Shown here: positions 62,521 through 64,000 of the stretch, piece after piece | Layout: each line of letters begins with the position of its first letter | Numbering within the stretch: the first letter of the stretch is position 1 | Made by a program: the position numbers and the translations under genes | DNA from: Morella rubra | Lineage: Eukaryota; Streptophyta; Magnoliopsida; Fagales; Myricaceae | Length of the DNA: 64,000 bases | Assembly (NCBI GenBank): GCA_003952965.2 | Contig: CM025849.1 | Location: forward strand, 1,788,973 to 1,852,972 | Direction of reading: 5' to 3' | Notes under the pieces: model-generated | The model's input: only the letters and a program-made list of their open reading frames with translations | Told to the model about the DNA's origin: nothing | Databases searched by the model: none

Positions 62521-64000
62521 TAACAAACATGCTTGTATTTTTGTCATTGTTGAGCATGTTGTGCATCCAAATAAACATATTCTGTTTTATATGTTTCTCT
62601 GCCTAATTTCCTGCTTGATCAGATACACAAATTGCTAATAGTTCTATACTTTTGAGGAAGATAAATTGTCCAGAATTTCTTTCTTTTATCATCATCAAAA
62701 GAACTGCTGCTTGTTTGTTTGCAGATACTCTTGAGGATATTAAAACAAATGGAGCAAATAGATAAATAACCTATAAAGTATAGAACTGTAGAACATAGAA
62801 TAGTTTTTCAGCTGAAAGGAGGAGGAGGAAATTTATTTAAACATGTCAGATAAAGGATGGTGTCAAGGATTTGAAAGCGTGAGGAATGAAAGAATCAAAG
62901 AGGAATATAGCTTGCTTTTGATTCTTTTGTTGGTTTTTCAAAGCTATCGAAGAATTTGTTTATTACTGGTTGAGGTGTTAGGCGTGTCCAACGGTCCATT
63001 TGGAAAACAGGCTAAGTCCTGTTTTTTTTTTTTTCACATCGAAGAATAAAGAGGAACAGAGGTGATCAGATCAATGCCTAAGTTAACCTACGAATTTACC
63101 TAATTTATAGAAAATCCAGTGGCCGCTTGTATTGTGTTATCACGTTGGAAAGAAGATATTTATACCAACATTATATGTTTGTCAGCAGAATATTCAAGTT
63201 CTTACATGATCAACAAAAAAGTGTACATAATGTTGGGAAAAAAAAATTCACTCAAGTTTTCTTCTTCTGTTCATGAGTAATGATGATACCAATATTAAGC
63301 ACCATTTAACCTCTCTGACCGATTGAGCTCAGAGAGCTAATGGTAGTAAAAAAGTCTAGACATGCAGAAGACTGTAAACTACCGATAACCACGATCCATC
63401 CATAACCAAAAACTTTCTCACAATCTTGCGATTGAGAATCCATCATGGGAAGTTAGTTAAACAAAAAAAGGAAAAAAATGACGAAAGAGATATACAAGTA
63501 CACTATTTAAAATAAATCTAGAAATTATAGTAAAGAACTAACCTAACATTAGAGGTCACATTCTCTCGAGAGGGAAAAGTGTCTTATAATTGCGTGTGTA
63601 GATAAATTGTAGCCAGGAGAATCAAAGGTTGGTCAAGACGAGCAGAAGTTGAAGGGGTCGAAAAAATTACTGGTTTGATAAGTAAAGGATAAAATATTTG
63701 TAGGTGTCCACAGTAATATTCAAAAAAGAAAGTTACATTGTCATTAAGACCAAAAATAGTACAATTTGAGGGGTAGAGATCCCACGAACACCGCAACCAA
63801 ACAAAAACTAGACAGAAACTAAAAAAAAAAACGAAAAAAAAAATCAGCAGAGGAGCATTTGTAAACCCTTGAAATTGTACATTTTTTAATATAATTGTGG
63901 CGGGAATGGGATGGCTCTCGTGGCCGTCTGTCTTGTCAAGTGCATTATTGTGGTGTACTCCACACCAGTCTTTTCTGACAACCGTGTTCCTCCACCAGTC
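59500..64000 (+). repeat. Modular repeat family, right-hand block to the window edge
   Basis: Repeats the module order of block 1, then continues with a clean 'GTGAGGAATGAAAGAATC' module (62815-63310) and the start of another pass: CCAAAAACTTTCTCACAATC (63402), GATCCCACGAACACCG (63778) and TCTTTTCTGACAACCG (63970). The array goes on beyond base 64000. No gene other than UPF0390 copy B. Confidence 0.75.
63008..63021 (+). mobile_element. SINE footprint in a paralogous module
   Basis: CAGGCTAAGTCCTG lies exactly where the SINE sits in the 36.5-kb copy and matches the SINE body at 36575-36588. The rest of the SINE and its duplications are missing, leaving a T run. It is best read as a deleted SINE. 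Confidence 0.6.

Overview
This is plant nuclear DNA, almost certainly from a eudicot and probably a woody rosid, though the species cannot be fixed from the window. The evidence is GT-AG introns in AT-rich DNA, plant-type families (RETICULATA-RELATED, a CC-NBS-LRR of the RPP13-like-1 class, a plant choline-transporter-like protein), a tRNA-derived SINE, MITEs and GA/TA microsatellites. No bacterial, phage or CRISPR features were seen.

Left third (1-16.5 kb), ordinary single-copy DNA. It holds the 3' end of an F-box/WD40 gene (+), a LINE RNase H scrap (-), an intact intronless NAA10 gene (+) encoding the NatA catalytic subunit with a His-rich tail, and a five-exon choline-transporter-like (SLC44/CTL) gene (-) whose splice sites can all be placed in phase. 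After that come gene-poor DNA, a 492-bp Mutator-like MITE with 9-bp flanking repeats, and a second small MITE.

Right two thirds (16.5-64 kb), a rearranged resistance-gene neighbourhood. A three-exon gene for an 88-residue basic protein (probably the UPF0390/DUF2462 family) lies on the minus strand at 16.6-18.1 kb. It recurs at 57.5-59.4 kb inside a nearly identical segment of about 4.7 kb. Copy B has lost one base near its end, so it reads into foreign DNA. Around and between the copies is a patchwork of a repeat family built from recurring modules: tandem, inverted, truncated and punctuated by a SINE and MITEs. In the middle (44.05-49.55 kb) lies a CC-NBS-LRR gene. Its CC and P-loop part is readable, but later it is frameshifted, contracted and internally duplicated in the LRRs. 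It is followed by 3' UTR mini-exons, more duplicated LRR-tail scraps (to 51.9 kb) and a truncated, frameshifted RETICULATA-RELATED fragment (53.5-55.2 kb, -). Pieces of the RETICULATA-RELATED exon and of the CNL 3' UTR are scattered in the repeats, so all these units have been shuffled together.

An AT-rich block of about 10.8 kb (22.05-32.85 kb) contains nothing I can recognise. Paralogy decays suddenly at its left edge and returns at its right edge. It may be very old DNA or poor consensus sequence, and this should be settled before anything there is interpreted. I do not see a convincing new biological system. The best leads are the modular repeat family with captured gene pieces, the SINE 'ghost' in a paralogous site, and the chimeric C-terminus of copy B.
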